DNA of 64,000 nucleotides from UBA12018 sp051656605 (GCA_051656605.1 JBOGCF010000015.1:1-64000); one strand, 5' to 3'; counted from the first letter of the stretch, positions 1-8,858 are shown. Notes: generated by a model not told the origin, from the sequence alone. Program-made: numbers and translations.

Positions 1-52
1 GCAAAATCTAATAAAAATCTAACAATAGTCTAACAAGTACAACTCGTAAAAT

Positions 53-107
53 AAAAATAGCAACTATATAATAGCTCTTATTTTGAGCCTTTATAGTTGC
101 TATTTTT
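53..107. terminator. Bidirectional terminator hairpin
   Basis: A perfect 16-bp inverted repeat (53-68 against 92-107) has arms with A-rich and T-rich ends, so both strands give a stem followed by U-rich sequence. It lies directly downstream of the leftward gene ending at 136 and probably ends that transcript. It could also end a rightward gene outside the window. Confidence 0.75.
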
Positions 108-135
108 TTATATCAATATGTAGTTGCTCGGGAGC

Positions 136-672
136 TTACTTTTTTTCTAGATTATTTATATTTAAAAATGACTCATGATATTTGATTGCATTTTGCTGAA
201 CATTTATTAAGTAGTTATTTTCACTTATATTTTGTTGTGTAGAGTTTTCATTGTTTGGACTATTAACACTAAAGAATGTAATTTTCGCAATATCCATTTT
301 TTCTGATATAAGAATCGGGCATGCTGATAAATTGACTAAGATTCCACTAAGATATCCTTCATAGTTAGACTCAATCATGCTTGCATTGATTAGTAATATA
401 CCTTGTGCAGAGATTGAATATAGTCCAGAATAAGATGCTGTAATATTGTATGGCAACTTTATTTTTTCAGCCGATATAAATAATATAATATCTGTTGGCT
501 CTAAGGTGTAAGGTGTGAATTCACATAATGGTATAACTTTGCCATTTCCAGGTTTAATCAATTTGCCAATTCTTATTTTATATGAATTATTTTTGATGTT
601 TGAAAGAGAGTGGTTGATTAACAGGTTTTGGCTGTTTATCAGGTCTTTTATTGCATTACTGTCTAAAATCAT
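136..672 (-). CDS. dUTPase/dCTP deaminase-fold-like protein
   Basis: This 178-residue, AT-rich gene encodes a protein whose middle (about residues 50-135) resembles the trimeric dUTPase/dCTP deaminase beta-barrel. It has an L-P-T-D-I-I-L-F strand, a 'K-L-P' turn, an S-A-Q-G-I-L segment, an I-E-S-N-Y-E-G-Y-L stretch like the dUTPase 'IDxxYxG' uracil-binding hairpin, and a final M-D-I-A-K-I-T-F strand like 'GDRIAQL'. The motif-3 Asp is Glu here, and the Arg-Ala-Gln of motif 4 is not kept, so hydrolase activity is doubtful. The last 40 residues are polar and low in complexity. It has no operon partner; the next gene to the right is tRNA-Ser. A possible -7 box (745-752) precedes it. The fold call rests on motif reading only; a structural or nucleotide-binding relative is as likely as an enzyme. 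Confidence 0.5.
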   Translation of the reverse strand: MILDSNAIKDLINSQNLLINHSLSNIKNNSYKIRIGKLIKPGNGKVIPLCEFTPYTLEPTDIILFISAEKIKLPYNITASYSGLYSISAQGILLINASMIESNYEGYLSGILVNLSACPILISEKMDIAKITFFSVNSPNNENSTQQNISENNYLINVQQNAIKYHESFLNINNLEKK

Positions 673-744
673 TGTGTTTGAAATTCTAGAATAATTAGTG
701 TTTAGAATATTGAAGTATATATGAAATAATAAGGATAATGTTTA

Positions 745-752
745 CAAATATA
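745..752 (-). promoter_or_regulatory. Possible -7 box for the dUTPase-like gene
   Basis: TATATTTG on the minus strand, about 73 bases before the start codon at 672, matches the Bacteroidetes -7 consensus. No TTG was found at the usual -33 distance, so this is tentative. Confidence 0.3.
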
Positions 753-891
753 AGCTATTTGGCAAAACGGAGTTCTGTGTAAAATGTTAATTTAAACGTT
801 TTATGTTATTTTGCTTGAATTGATTATGTTGTAGGTTCTTTAACTTGCTATTTGGGAAATATAAAACTGAAATAAAAAGAGTTTTGTACAT

Positions 892-930
892 AAAAAAAGC
901 GCTGAAAACTTTTGTTTTCAGCGCTTTTTA
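892..930. terminator. Terminator after tRNA-Ser
   Basis: A perfect 16-bp stem (894-909 with 914-929) closes on a 4-base loop. It has A-runs on one side and T-runs on the other, and starts two bases beyond the 3' end of tRNA-Ser. It is a strong intrinsic terminator for the leftward tRNA transcript. Confidence 0.85.
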
Positions 931-931
931 G

Positions 932-1016
932 CGGAGAGGGAGGGATTCGAACCCCCGGTACCTCGCAGTACAACGGTTTTCAAGACCGCCGCAATCGACC
1001 ACTCTGCCACCTCTCC
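932..1016 (-). tRNA. tRNA-Ser (anticodon UGA)
   Basis: On the minus strand this 85-base sequence folds as a class II tRNA. The acceptor stem GGAGAGG/CCTCTCC spans 1010-1016 and 933-939, with discriminator G at 932. The T arm carries GGTTCGAATCC. The anticodon loop CTTGAAA gives anticodon UGA (complement at 980-982), and there is a long variable arm as in serine tRNAs. CCA is not encoded. It reads UCA codons. It has its own promoter at 1062-1091 and terminator at 892-930, so it is a single-gene unit. Confidence 0.95.
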
Positions 1017-1061
1017 AAAAAGAACTTATCGTTCTGCTATCGTTTTCTCTCGATTGCGTTG

Positions 1062-1091
1062 CAAAGGTAGTGTTATTTCTTAAACGTGCAA
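1062..1091 (-). promoter_or_regulatory. Promoter of tRNA-Ser
   Basis: On the minus strand, TTG (1089-1091) and TACCTTTG (1062-1069) are 19 bases apart, a full match to the Bacteroidetes -33/-7 promoter. The -7 box is 45 bases before the mature tRNA. The -33 box lies in the left arm of the hairpin at 1088-1125. Confidence 0.75.
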
Positions 1092-1125
1092 GCCTTTTTA
1101 GCAAGTTTTTTGCTAAAAAGGTTGC
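1088..1125. terminator. Hairpin downstream of the GH92 gene
   Basis: A 16-base interrupted inverted repeat (GCAAGCCTTTTTAGCAA against TTGCTAAAAAGGTTGC) sits 47 bases past the GH92 stop. On the minus strand only short T-runs lie in the stem, so termination there is likely but not textbook. On the plus strand it is followed by six Ts. Confidence 0.6.
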
Positions 1126-1171
1126 TTTTTTATCTAATGTGGTGATTATGAGTGCTGCTTATTTTGCACTT

Positions 1172-4100
1172 TTATTCGATACCCCAAGCTTTGTTTGGCT
1201 CCGGGCCCATCACGATCTCGAGGGTTCCGCCTTTGAATAGCTCTGCTTGCGGAATTCTGAAACCGGTGATCGGTTTGCCGTTGAGTTGTGCGCTCTGGAT
1301 GTATTTGTTTTCTTTCGATGCGTTGTGTGCAACGATCTCCAGTTTGTCGCCTCGGTTATACTTGTTGCCGAAATGGATTACTGCTTTCGGAAAGCGCGGT
1401 GAGGCGAGTTCGTAGTGCGGTGTTTGGGAGCAACCGCCATCGAGTTGGAACAGTCCCAATGCGCTCAAGATATACCAACTACTCATTTGTCCCAGATCTT
1501 CGTCGCCCGGATAGGCATCGTATGGGGTGGTGCCGTAGTATTGTTCTTGAATGGCGCGGCTCCATTTTTGCGTTAGCCAGGGTGCCTTTGCCCAGTTGAA
1601 GAGGTAGGCAACTTGCATGGAGGTTTGATTTCCCTGGTTTACGGGGAAGTCGCCGAAGTTGTCGCCTGCTGCGTTGAAATTGGCGCGTGCCGATTTTGCC
1701 ATTGCGCTGTCGAGACGTCCTACGAATCGTTCTCGTCCGATCGCGGCAACGAGTCCTTCGGGATCGTGCGGTGCAAACCAGCTATAGTTGAATGCGTTTC
1801 CTTCTACAAAGCCGGGTGTATGATAGGGATCGAACGGTTCTATCCAATTGCCTTGCTCGTCTTTGGGACGAATAAAGCCCGATTGCGGATCGAGCAGGTT
1901 CTTCCAATTGCCCGATCGCTTGAGAAAGTAGGCATGGTCGTCTTCTTTTCCCAAGGCTTTTGCCATTTGCGCGGCACACCAGTCGTCGTATGCATATTCG
2001 AGCGTATTGGAAACGTAGCCTTTTCCTTGCGGAATGTAGCCGTATTCCATGTATGGAACCAGGTGTTCTACGCCTACGGTTCCTCCACCGGGATGGCGTT
2101 GAGGCGGAGTGGTAAGCATTTTCTTGATTCCGGCGTAGGCTGTGTCGAGGCTAAAGGATTGGATGCCGCTTTGCCATGCGCCCATGATTTGCGAGGCAAC
2201 GTGCATGGCAACCATCACGCCGGTGTGTTCGATGCCTGCGGGATCGGTATTGTACCATCCACTGTTTTTATAGAGCTCGATGGCAGAGTGTGCCCATGTT
2301 TCGGATAGTTCGGGTGCCATGAGGTTGAAGAGTTGTTGGTTGTCCCAAAACGTATTCCAGTATTCGCCGCTTACGATGTAGCGTTCGGGGTCGGGGAGTT
2401 GTTTGATGTTTTCTTCCTCGTCGGTGTACCTTCCGTCGTAATCGCTCCAAATGGCTTTGGCTGCCAAGGCTCGGTAGAGATTGGTGTAGAACTTGTATTT
2501 CTGTAGGTAATCGTCGGTTTGGATGTCGATACGGCTGAGGTAGTCGTTCCAGATGGAACGGGAGTTTTGTACTACGGCCTCGAAGTCCCACCCGAATGGT
2601 TGGGTGAGCTCTTGTTGCAGGTTGTTGCGTGCTCCGTTGAGATCGACCAATGAAACGGACGATCTGACCAGGATTTCTTCTTGATCTTTGGTGTTGAAGT
2701 TGACCGAGATACCCATGTCTCCTTTGCCTTGCAGTTGGGTGATGTTGGGGAATACCTTGTCGGCCGTAGCGTGTTGGTGGTTGCGATTCCAATTGCCGAT
2801 GTAACCGGTTACGGGTTCTACGGCTTCGTTGGTCCATCCGTCTACCGACTGAAACGGTTTGCTAAACTCAAACACGAAGTAAACCGTGTAGTCTTGTTCG
2901 AGCGAATAACCGGTAAAGGCATTGTAATAGGTGGCCGATCCTTCGATGGTGCGATCGGTAACGCATGTGATCTGGGCATTTACCAAGTTGTGCGGATATT
3001 CGTTCGGAGTGAAAAGGTCGATTAGGATGCGTGCCTGATCGTGCTTGGGGAATGTATAGCGTTGCAATGCCGCACGACGGGTAGAGGTAACTTCGGCTTT
3101 GATCTTGGTATCGGTCATAAATACCGAGTAGTGGCCTACTTGTGCCTTTTCGGAGTTTTTGTCGATACGTGAGCGATAGCCTTCGTCGGGTTCGGTTTCT
3201 CTGCCCGGGGTGGTTTGCAATGCTCCGCAGGAAGGTTGCACAACGGGGCCGGTCATGGTCCAGTCGCAGAAGTGGTTGAAGCCTGCAATGTTTTCGATCG
3301 AATACTCGTATCCCGCTTTCCAGGTTTCGTCTTGGTTGTCGGGTGCTATTTGCACCATACCGAATGGCAATGTAGGACCCGGTTTAAACATCCAGCGAGA
3401 ATTGCCCGTACCCATAAGCAAGTCGACAAAGTCGGCCGGTTGATGCAACGCACCTTTGCTGCGCTCGATGGTGCCTTTGTAGAGGGTATTGCCTTGCTCC
3501 GTAACTACGATGTTGAGTTTCTCCTTTTGTTGTTTGCCTGTAAGTGCAGGAAGATCGATTTCCTGTATGGTCTTGCCCGGTTCGATTCGTTTGGTGACAG
3601 CCGGGTAACCGTCGATCTTGAACGTAAGGTTGGCAGGTTGGTCAAACTGTACAAGGTCGAAAAGGATGGGTTGTCTGCGAGAGTCGGATGACGTGTTTTC
3701 GTATTCGAACGGAGCGGCCTTTACTTCTTTGATCAGGGTAGAAGTTGCATTGGAAGCCAGCACCGCATCGGGTGAAACAAGCGAAAGGTTGTCGAATTGA
3801 ATCCATCCCCCTTTTACGATGCCCATGCGGATGGTGTTCATCCCTTGTTTGAGCCATGCCGACGGAAACCGGGCGTCGATTGCTTTGGTTGAAGCGTCGA
3901 TGTTGTATTCTTGTCGGTGTCCGTTGACTTCGATGCGAAGGGTGGTTGCATGCTGATTGTTGACTTCGACAAGTGCGATGTGAAAGATGCTTTCTCCTTT
4001 TTTCGGTGCTTTGGTGAGGTCGAAGTAAAACGACGGAAAGTGGCGAGGGTGGAAACCTGCCCAATAGCCGCCACCGCCCCAAGAGTCCATAGGGCCGGGA

Positions 4101-4339
4101 AGCGCGAAAGGCCAATGTTTTGCAGGGGTGGAGTACCCAACGTAATAGGCGTGTTCGCCACCAAAGGTGGCAAGGAAACTGGTCTTTTGATCGGGATAAA
4201 GGGCAAACTCTGCCGAGTTGTTGTCTGTCGTTTCGATGTTGAACAATGCCGTTTGATTATGTGCCGCAAGCGTGGTGGTGGCACACAAGAATGCCGCGCA
4301 GAGCATGCCTGCGGAGCGTGTTTTGTTAAGTTGCTTCAT
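1172..4339 (-). CDS. GH92 alpha-mannosidase with an N-terminal beta-sandwich domain
   Basis: This 1055-residue exported protein has a signal peptide at residues 1-25. Residues about 30-195 resemble the C-terminal carbohydrate-binding-like domain of rhamnogalacturonan lyases (Y-Y-V-G-Y near 67, F-D-L near 105, N-x-I-R-M-G-I near 170). Residues about 305-1050 are glycoside hydrolase family 92: L-M-G-T-G-N-S-R-W near 310, G-N-Q-T-S-M-Q-V-A-Y-L-F-N, and P-G-D-E-D-L-G-Q-M-S-S-W-Y near 944. The two Asp of G-D-E-D sit where the family keeps its catalytic base pair. GH92 enzymes are calcium-dependent exo-alpha-mannosidases that trim N-glycans or mannans. By eye the gene is more GC-rich than the 9-34 kb region. 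It follows msrBA but is separated from it by a terminator, so it is probably transcribed alone. No SusC/SusD pair is nearby. Confidence 0.88.
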   Translation of the reverse strand: MKQLNKTRSAGMLCAAFLCATTTLAAHNQTALFNIETTDNNSAEFALYPDQKTSFLATFGGEHAYYVGYSTPAKHWPFALPGPMDSWGGGGYWAGFHPRHFPSFYFDLTKAPKKGESIFHIALVEVNNQHATTLRIEVNGHRQEYNIDASTKAIDARFPSAWLKQGMNTIRMGIVKGGWIQFDNLSLVSPDAVLASNATSTLIKEVKAAPFEYENTSSDSRRQPILFDLVQFDQPANLTFKIDGYPAVTKRIEPGKTIQEIDLPALTGKQQKEKLNIVVTEQGNTLYKGTIERSKGALHQPADFVDLLMGTGNSRWMFKPGPTLPFGMVQIAPDNQDETWKAGYEYSIENIAGFNHFCDWTMTGPVVQPSCGALQTTPGRETEPDEGYRSRIDKNSEKAQVGHYSVFMTDTKIKAEVTSTRRAALQRYTFPKHDQARILIDLFTPNEYPHNLVNAQITCVTDRTIEGSATYYNAFTGYSLEQDYTVYFVFEFSKPFQSVDGWTNEAVEPVTGYIGNWNRNHQHATADKVFPNITQLQGKGDMGISVNFNTKDQEEILVRSSVSLVDLNGARNNLQQELTQPFGWDFEAVVQNSRSIWNDYLSRIDIQTDDYLQKYKFYTNLYRALAAKAIWSDYDGRYTDEEENIKQLPDPERYIVSGEYWNTFWDNQQLFNLMAPELSETWAHSAIELYKNSGWYNTDPAGIEHTGVMVAMHVASQIMGAWQSGIQSFSLDTAYAGIKKMLTTPPQRHPGGGTVGVEHLVPYMEYGYIPQGKGYVSNTLEYAYDDWCAAQMAKALGKEDDHAYFLKRSGNWKNLLDPQSGFIRPKDEQGNWIEPFDPYHTPGFVEGNAFNYSWFAPHDPEGLVAAIGRERFVGRLDSAMAKSARANFNAAGDNFGDFPVNQGNQTSMQVAYLFNWAKAPWLTQKWSRAIQEQYYGTTPYDAYPGDEDLGQMSSWYILSALGLFQLDGGCSQTPHYELASPRFPKAVIHFGNKYNRGDKLEIVAHNASKENKYIQSAQLNGKPITGFRIPQAELFKGGTLEIVMGPEPNKAWGIE

Positions 4340-4356
4340 GGTATCGGTTTAGTAAG

Positions 4357-4396
4357 CTAAAAAAGACCGATACTCAGACGCTTCTGACGTAATCGG
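4357..4396 (-). terminator. Terminator of msrBA
   Basis: On the minus strand CCGAT pairs with ATCGG, TCAGA pairs with TCTGA inside it, and a TCTTTTTT tail follows. It lies about 45 bases after the msrBA stop and ahead of the GH92 start. Confidence 0.6.
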
Positions 4397-4440
4397 CCCT
4401 TTTCTTTTGTTTAGGATATAATATCGGGATTGACTAAATA

Positions 4441-5385
4441 CTAGTCAAAGATTTTCTTATACGAGTGACAATAAGGGGTTGTTCCCTTGTGGTCGTAATA
4501 GTCTTGATGATATGCCTCGGCACTCCAGAATGGTTCGGCTTTGCGTACTTGCGTAGCTACGTCGTATCCTTTCTCGCGCAAGAGATTGATGTATTTCTCT
4601 GCAATGGCTTTTTGCTTGTCGTCTTTCACAAAGATCACGGAGATGTACTGTGGGCCTATGTCGGGGCCTTGTCCGTCTTTCTGTGTGAAGTCGTGCGTCT
4701 CGAAAAACAGTTTGACTAGTTCTTCGTAACTGGTTTCGTCCGGATTGTACACTACCTCGGTAGTTTCGATGTGACCGGTTGTCTTCGTGCAAACGTCTTT
4801 GTAGCTTGGGTTGTCAACATGGCCACCCATAAAGCCTACCGTTGTTTCCATTACTCCTTTTGCTTTGTTGAAGTAGTATTCTGTACCCCAAAAGCAGCCC
4901 GAAGCAAAGTATGCTGTGTCTGGTTTGATAAAATTCATAGATATTGAGTTTACGCAATGGCGTGTGTTCTTATCGGTAAATCCTTCTCCAAGGAAAACGT
5001 GTCCGAGGTGGGCGTTGCAATTCGAGCATACAATCTCGGTACGCATACCGTCGGGATCGGGAATACGTGTTACGGCTCCGGGTATTTCATCGTCGAAGGA
5101 TGGCCAACCACAATGGGAGTCGAATTTGTCTTCCGATTTGTATAAAGCAGCGCCACATTGCTTGCAGGTGTAGATACCTTGTTCTTTGTTGTTGAGGTAT
5201 TGACCTGTAAAAGGGCGCTCGGTTCCTTTGTGAATAATGACTCTTTGCTCTTCGGGAGTAAGAGTGCGGTGTTGTTTCGATTTCATAGTAGCGTCTTGTT
5301 GTTGGTCTGCTCCAAAGGTAGCAGCAATTCCTGCAAAACAAGCGATAAAAAACAAGACAGCCAAATAAAACAGTTGCTTTCTCAT
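4441..5385 (-). CDS. msrBA: Exported bifunctional methionine sulfoxide reductase (MsrB-MsrA)
   Basis: This 314-residue fusion repairs both R- and S-methionine sulfoxide in oxidised proteins. Residues 1-26 form a hydrophobic leader with a lipobox-like F-I-A-C, so the enzyme is probably outside the cytoplasm. The MsrB part (about 38-152) has zinc pairs C74/C77 and C120/C123 and the catalytic R-H-C144-V-N-S. The MsrA part (about 156-314) has G-C164-F-W-G and a C-terminal Y-C-H-S that can supply the resolving cysteine. The B-then-A order is the reverse of the PilB and Streptococcus MsrAB arrangement. The start is backed by an AAGGAGG Shine-Dalgarno sequence seven bases upstream, unusually good for this phylum. 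It lies 77 bases after the YfcC gene on the same strand. Confidence 0.93.
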   Translation of the reverse strand: MRKQLFYLAVLFFIACFAGIAATFGADQQQDATMKSKQHRTLTPEEQRVIIHKGTERPFTGQYLNNKEQGIYTCKQCGAALYKSEDKFDSHCGWPSFDDEIPGAVTRIPDPDGMRTEIVCSNCNAHLGHVFLGEGFTDKNTRHCVNSISMNFIKPDTAYFASGCFWGTEYYFNKAKGVMETTVGFMGGHVDNPSYKDVCTKTTGHIETTEVVYNPDETSYEELVKLFFETHDFTQKDGQGPDIGPQYISVIFVKDDKQKAIAEKYINLLREKGYDVATQVRKAEPFWSAEAYHQDYYDHKGTTPYCHSYKKIFD

Positions 5386-5387
5386 AG

Positions 5388-5396
5388 AATCCTCCT
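5388..5396 (-). promoter_or_regulatory. Strong Shine-Dalgarno of msrBA
   Basis: On the minus strand AAGGAGG lies seven bases before the msrBA ATG. Most genes here have only A-rich leaders, so this near-perfect match stands out and fixes the start. Confidence 0.6.
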
Positions 5397-5462
5397 TACT
5401 TATTTATATCTCTAAGTTATAAATGTTTAGGAGGATGTATAGAGAAAATACGCTAATTGTAT

Positions 5463-7046
5463 TTAAAATCCGTTCATTTCAAACAGTACGGTCGGGATCA
5501 ACAACAAGAAACCGATTACAACAAGTGCCAGGATGAACTTCCAAGCCCAAGCAAACCATTTGTCGTAAGGGATACGGGCAATACCCAACACGGCGATCAA
5601 GATGCCCGAAGTTGGGGTAAGCATGTTGGTGAAACCGTCGCCAAACTGAAAGGCCATAACGGTAGATTGCTTTGATAATCCGATCAAATCTGAGAATGGT
5701 GCCATGATCGGCATGGTAAGTGCTGCTTTGGCACTGCCCGAAGGGATGATCAGGTTGATGAGTGTTTGGATCATATACATTACACCTACGGTAGCAATGT
5801 TGCCCAGGTTGTTCATGCCTTGCGCCATGGTATGCAAGATGGTGTCGATTACCATTCCGTCTTTCAAGATTACAATGATACCGCCGGCTAGTCCTACCAC
5901 CATAGCTGCCGAAAGAATGTCTTTGCATCCTTCCATAAATAGGCGAACGATGTCGTTGGGGCTTTTGTCGTTGGCAATACCTGAGGCTAAGCCCAATGCA
6001 AAGAAGAGGGCAGAGATCTCCATGATGTACCATCCGTAACCCATTACGCCCACGATAAGGAAGAAGATGGTAAAGAACAACAGGTTGAGGATATAGATGT
6101 GTACCGATTTACGTAAGGAGTAAACCGATGTAAGAAGAAACAATCCGGTTAGAATCGGGATCAAAGGTAGGTCTGTGAAACTACGATTTCCGATGGTAAG
6201 GGTGGTAAGCGGATAGAAATAGCTGAATATCGCAAGTGTGGCCGTAATGATAAAACTGCTATACCATGCGGCTTTTGGGGTGTAGAAGGTGATGTCTAAC
6301 TCCTGATTGGCATGTAGTTGGCGCCAGTAGTTGTCTTCTTCATACACGGGTGATAATTGGGGATTACGCTTCACCTTGTTGGCATAACGCAGAATGTATG
6401 TAAAACCAAATGCATTGATGACCAACCAACAAAACAGGCGGTATTCGATTCCGGAGAATAACGGAAGTCCGGCCAGTCCTTGGGCAATACCAATTGTAAA
6501 CGGATTCAAGATGGCTCCGGCAAATCCCAGTCCGGCTGCCACGAAAACCATGCAAACGCCCGTGATGGAATCATATCCCATCGAGATGGCCATGGGTACG
6601 AGTATGATGATAAAGGCAATGGTTTCCTCACTCATGCCAAACACTGCTCCGAAGATGCTGAAGAGAAGCATGATCGCGGTGATGATAAAGTTGTTTACGC
6701 CGATCTTACGAAGTAGCGGATTGCGCTCCATACGTTTGGCTTTTTGCAAAAAACTCATGGTGCCGATATCAAATGCCTTACTGTCATTTACAATCCAAAA
6801 TGCGCCTCCGATAATCAAGATAAAGACGATGATATCTGCCTTGTCGACAAAACCTTTATAAAAGGATGCAAATACTTCCCAGGTTTGCGGAACGTTAGGA
6901 ACTGATTTGAAAACAAGTGATTTAACACCGGTGCTATCCAGTTGTTCTACGTAGCTCCCTCCGGGAATAAACCACGTCATAGCAGCACAAAATAGGATAA
7001 TGTAAAAAATGATAACGTACGTGTGAGGAATTTGTCTTTTCTTCAT
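5463..7046 (-). CDS. YfcC-family membrane transporter
   Basis: This polytopic inner-membrane protein of 527 residues belongs to the YfcC / C4-dicarboxylate anaerobic carrier-like superfamily. It begins with the family hallmark P-H-T-Y-V-I-I-F-Y and a W-F-I-P-G-G loop and has about 12 hydrophobic segments. The conserved P-S-G-S-A-K-A-A-L-T-M-P-I-M-A-P motif near residue 430 and the T-P-T-S-G-I-L stretch near 480 also fit. Members are thought to exchange amino acids, peptides or dicarboxylates; the substrate cannot be read from sequence. The reading frame extends to a Met at 7076, but the start at 7046 (MKKRQIPHTY) matches the family N terminus. It is divergent from the sialidase gene and 77 bases ahead of msrBA. 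Confidence 0.85.
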   Translation of the reverse strand: MKKRQIPHTYVIIFYIILFCAAMTWFIPGGSYVEQLDSTGVKSLVFKSVPNVPQTWEVFASFYKGFVDKADIIVFILIIGGAFWIVNDSKAFDIGTMSFLQKAKRMERNPLLRKIGVNNFIITAIMLLFSIFGAVFGMSEETIAFIIILVPMAISMGYDSITGVCMVFVAAGLGFAGAILNPFTIGIAQGLAGLPLFSGIEYRLFCWLVINAFGFTYILRYANKVKRNPQLSPVYEEDNYWRQLHANQELDITFYTPKAAWYSSFIITATLAIFSYFYPLTTLTIGNRSFTDLPLIPILTGLFLLTSVYSLRKSVHIYILNLLFFTIFFLIVGVMGYGWYIMEISALFFALGLASGIANDKSPNDIVRLFMEGCKDILSAAMVVGLAGGIIVILKDGMVIDTILHTMAQGMNNLGNIATVGVMYMIQTLINLIIPSGSAKAALTMPIMAPFSDLIGLSKQSTVMAFQFGDGFTNMLTPTSGILIAVLGIARIPYDKWFAWAWKFILALVVIGFLLLIPTVLFEMNGF

Positions 7047-7220
7047 TTGGTAAAATTGTTCAACTATTTGGACCAAAAATACAAAATTAATTAGATAAAT
7101 TCTTTATTTTTGGGGCATGATCCTTTAAGAATAGCCTTATATCGTGCCGCTAATGATAAAATTTTTATTAAAAGTTGCTGCGATCCTTATATAATAACTA
7201 AATAATAACCGAAGTATTTC

Positions 7221-8858
7221 ATGAAGAAGTTTTTTTTACCCCTTTTGCTAGCCGCTACTTGTGCCGTACAAGCACAAGATACGTTATCGGTGCGCCCCAT
7301 GCATGTGCCGGTATTGATCAATCGTGACGATAACTCGATTGTTGAATTTAAATTTGATAATAAAGACGGAGCAAATGCTACTTTGTCTGATGTTTCTTTT
7401 GTATTCGATAAAAATACGGATTTGTCTAATGTGAAATCTGTAAAACTCTACTATGCCGGTACTGAAGCGGTAACACGAGTGAAAGATAATCATCATGCTG
7501 CTATGCAATATATTTCGAGAGAAAAGCCGGGCAAAACGCATGCTGCGGATCCTGCTTACTCGATGTTGAAAGCGAAAGTTGATGCTCCTAAAAATAAAAC
7601 CATTCATTTTGATGCAGCTTTGCCAATGGTAAAGGGTGTGAATTTCTTCTGGATCAGCCTTGAAATGAACGAAAATACTCCGCTTACAACAAAAGTTGCC
7701 GGTGAAATTACCGAAGCGAAAGTTGGCGGAAAAGATGTGGTTATTAAAAACACTGCTACTCCACAGCCTTGGCGTATGGGTACGGGTGTACGTTATGCCG
7801 GTGACGATAACGCGGCTGCTTACCGTATTCCGGGTATGGTTACCTCTAAGAAAGGTACGCTTTTGGCGGTATATGATGTACGTTATAACAACAGTGCCGA
7901 TTTGCAAGAGCACGTAGATGTAGGTTTGAACCGTAGCTTCGATGGCGGTCAAACTTGGGAACCGTTGCAAATCATTATGGATATGGGCGAATACGGCGGT
8001 TTGCCGGAAGGTCAAAACGGTATTGGTGACCCTGCAATCCTTGTGGATGACAAAACGGGTACTATCTGGGTGGTTGCTGCTTGGACTCATGGTATGGGTA
8101 ACATGCGTGCGTGGTTCAACTCGCAAGCGGGTATGGAACCGATTGAAACGGCTCAGTTGATGTTGGTGAAGAGTGAAGATGATGGTGCAACTTGGTCGAA
8201 ACCAATCAATATCACCAAGCAGGTGAAAGACCCAAGCTGGCACTTCTTGTTGCAAGGTCCGGGTATGGGTATCACCATGCAAGACGGAACTCTTGTGTTC
8301 CCAATTCAGTTTATCGACAGCACAAGCGTGCCTAACGCGGGTGTGATGTATAGCAAAGACCGTGGTAATACATGGAAGATTCATAACCTTGCACGCACAA
8401 ACACGACCGAAGCTCAGGTTGCTGAGGTGGAACCGGGTGTGTTGATGCTAAACATGCGTGACAACCGTGGCGGGAGCAGAGCGGTAGCTACAACGAAAGA
8501 TTTGGGTAAAACATGGACAGAGCACGTATCGTCGAGAAGTGCACTAAGAGAGCCTGTTTGTATGGCCAGCCTTATCGCGAGCAAACGCAATCAAAATAGT
8601 TTGAAGAAAGATTTGTTGATCTTCTCAAATCCGGATACTGAAAAGCAACGCAAAGACATTACGATCAAAGTGAGTCTTGATGGCGGGGTAACTTGGTTGC
8701 CTGAAAATCAAGTGTTGCTAGACGAAGGTTACGGTTGGGGATATTCATGCCTATCAATGGTAGATAAAGATAATGTAGGAATTATTTACGAAGGAAGTCA
8801 GGCTCATATGATTTTCCAAGTAGTTCCTCTTAAAGAGCTTGTTCAGGTAACGAAATAG
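7221..8858 (+). CDS. nanH: Exported sialidase (GH33)
   Basis: This 545-residue exo-alpha-sialidase is secreted or periplasmic, with a signal peptide at residues 1-19 ending A-Q-A-Q. Residues 20-180 form the beta-sandwich domain usual in Bacteroides and Tannerella sialidases. The six-bladed propeller follows, with the Y-R202-I-P arginine motif and five Asp-boxes (S-F-D-G-G-Q-T-W at 239, then S-E-D-D-G-A-T-W, S-K-D-R-G-N-T-W, T-K-D-L-G-K-T-W and S-L-D-G-G-V-T-W). A G-W-G-Y-S segment near the C terminus probably supplies the nucleophilic tyrosine. It frees terminal sialic acid from host glycans. No NanA, NanE or NanT homologue is in the window, so the cell may keep its sialic acid catabolism elsewhere or release sugar for others. 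Confidence 0.95.
   Translation: MKKFFLPLLLAATCAVQAQDTLSVRPMHVPVLINRDDNSIVEFKFDNKDGANATLSDVSFVFDKNTDLSNVKSVKLYYAGTEAVTRVKDNHHAAMQYISREKPGKTHAADPAYSMLKAKVDAPKNKTIHFDAALPMVKGVNFFWISLEMNENTPLTTKVAGEITEAKVGGKDVVIKNTATPQPWRMGTGVRYAGDDNAAAYRIPGMVTSKKGTLLAVYDVRYNNSADLQEHVDVGLNRSFDGGQTWEPLQIIMDMGEYGGLPEGQNGIGDPAILVDDKTGTIWVVAAWTHGMGNMRAWFNSQAGMEPIETAQLMLVKSEDDGATWSKPINITKQVKDPSWHFLLQGPGMGITMQDGTLVFPIQFIDSTSVPNAGVMYSKDRGNTWKIHNLARTNTTEAQVAEVEPGVLMLNMRDNRGGSRAVATTKDLGKTWTEHVSSRSALREPVCMASLIASKRNQNSLKKDLLIFSNPDTEKQRKDITIKVSLDGGVTWLPENQVLLDEGYGWGYSCLSMVDKDNVGIIYEGSQAHMIFQVVPLKELVQVTK

Noticed and set aside
1613..2308. A 231-codon plus-strand frame opposite the GH92 gene
   Set aside because: It lies inside a confident catalytic domain on the other strand and has Cys/Arg-rich shadow composition.
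7284..8384. A 366-codon open frame on the minus strand opposite the sialidase gene
   Set aside because: It is fully antisense to a clear GH33 gene, has no family features, and its composition follows the sialidase codon bias in another frame.
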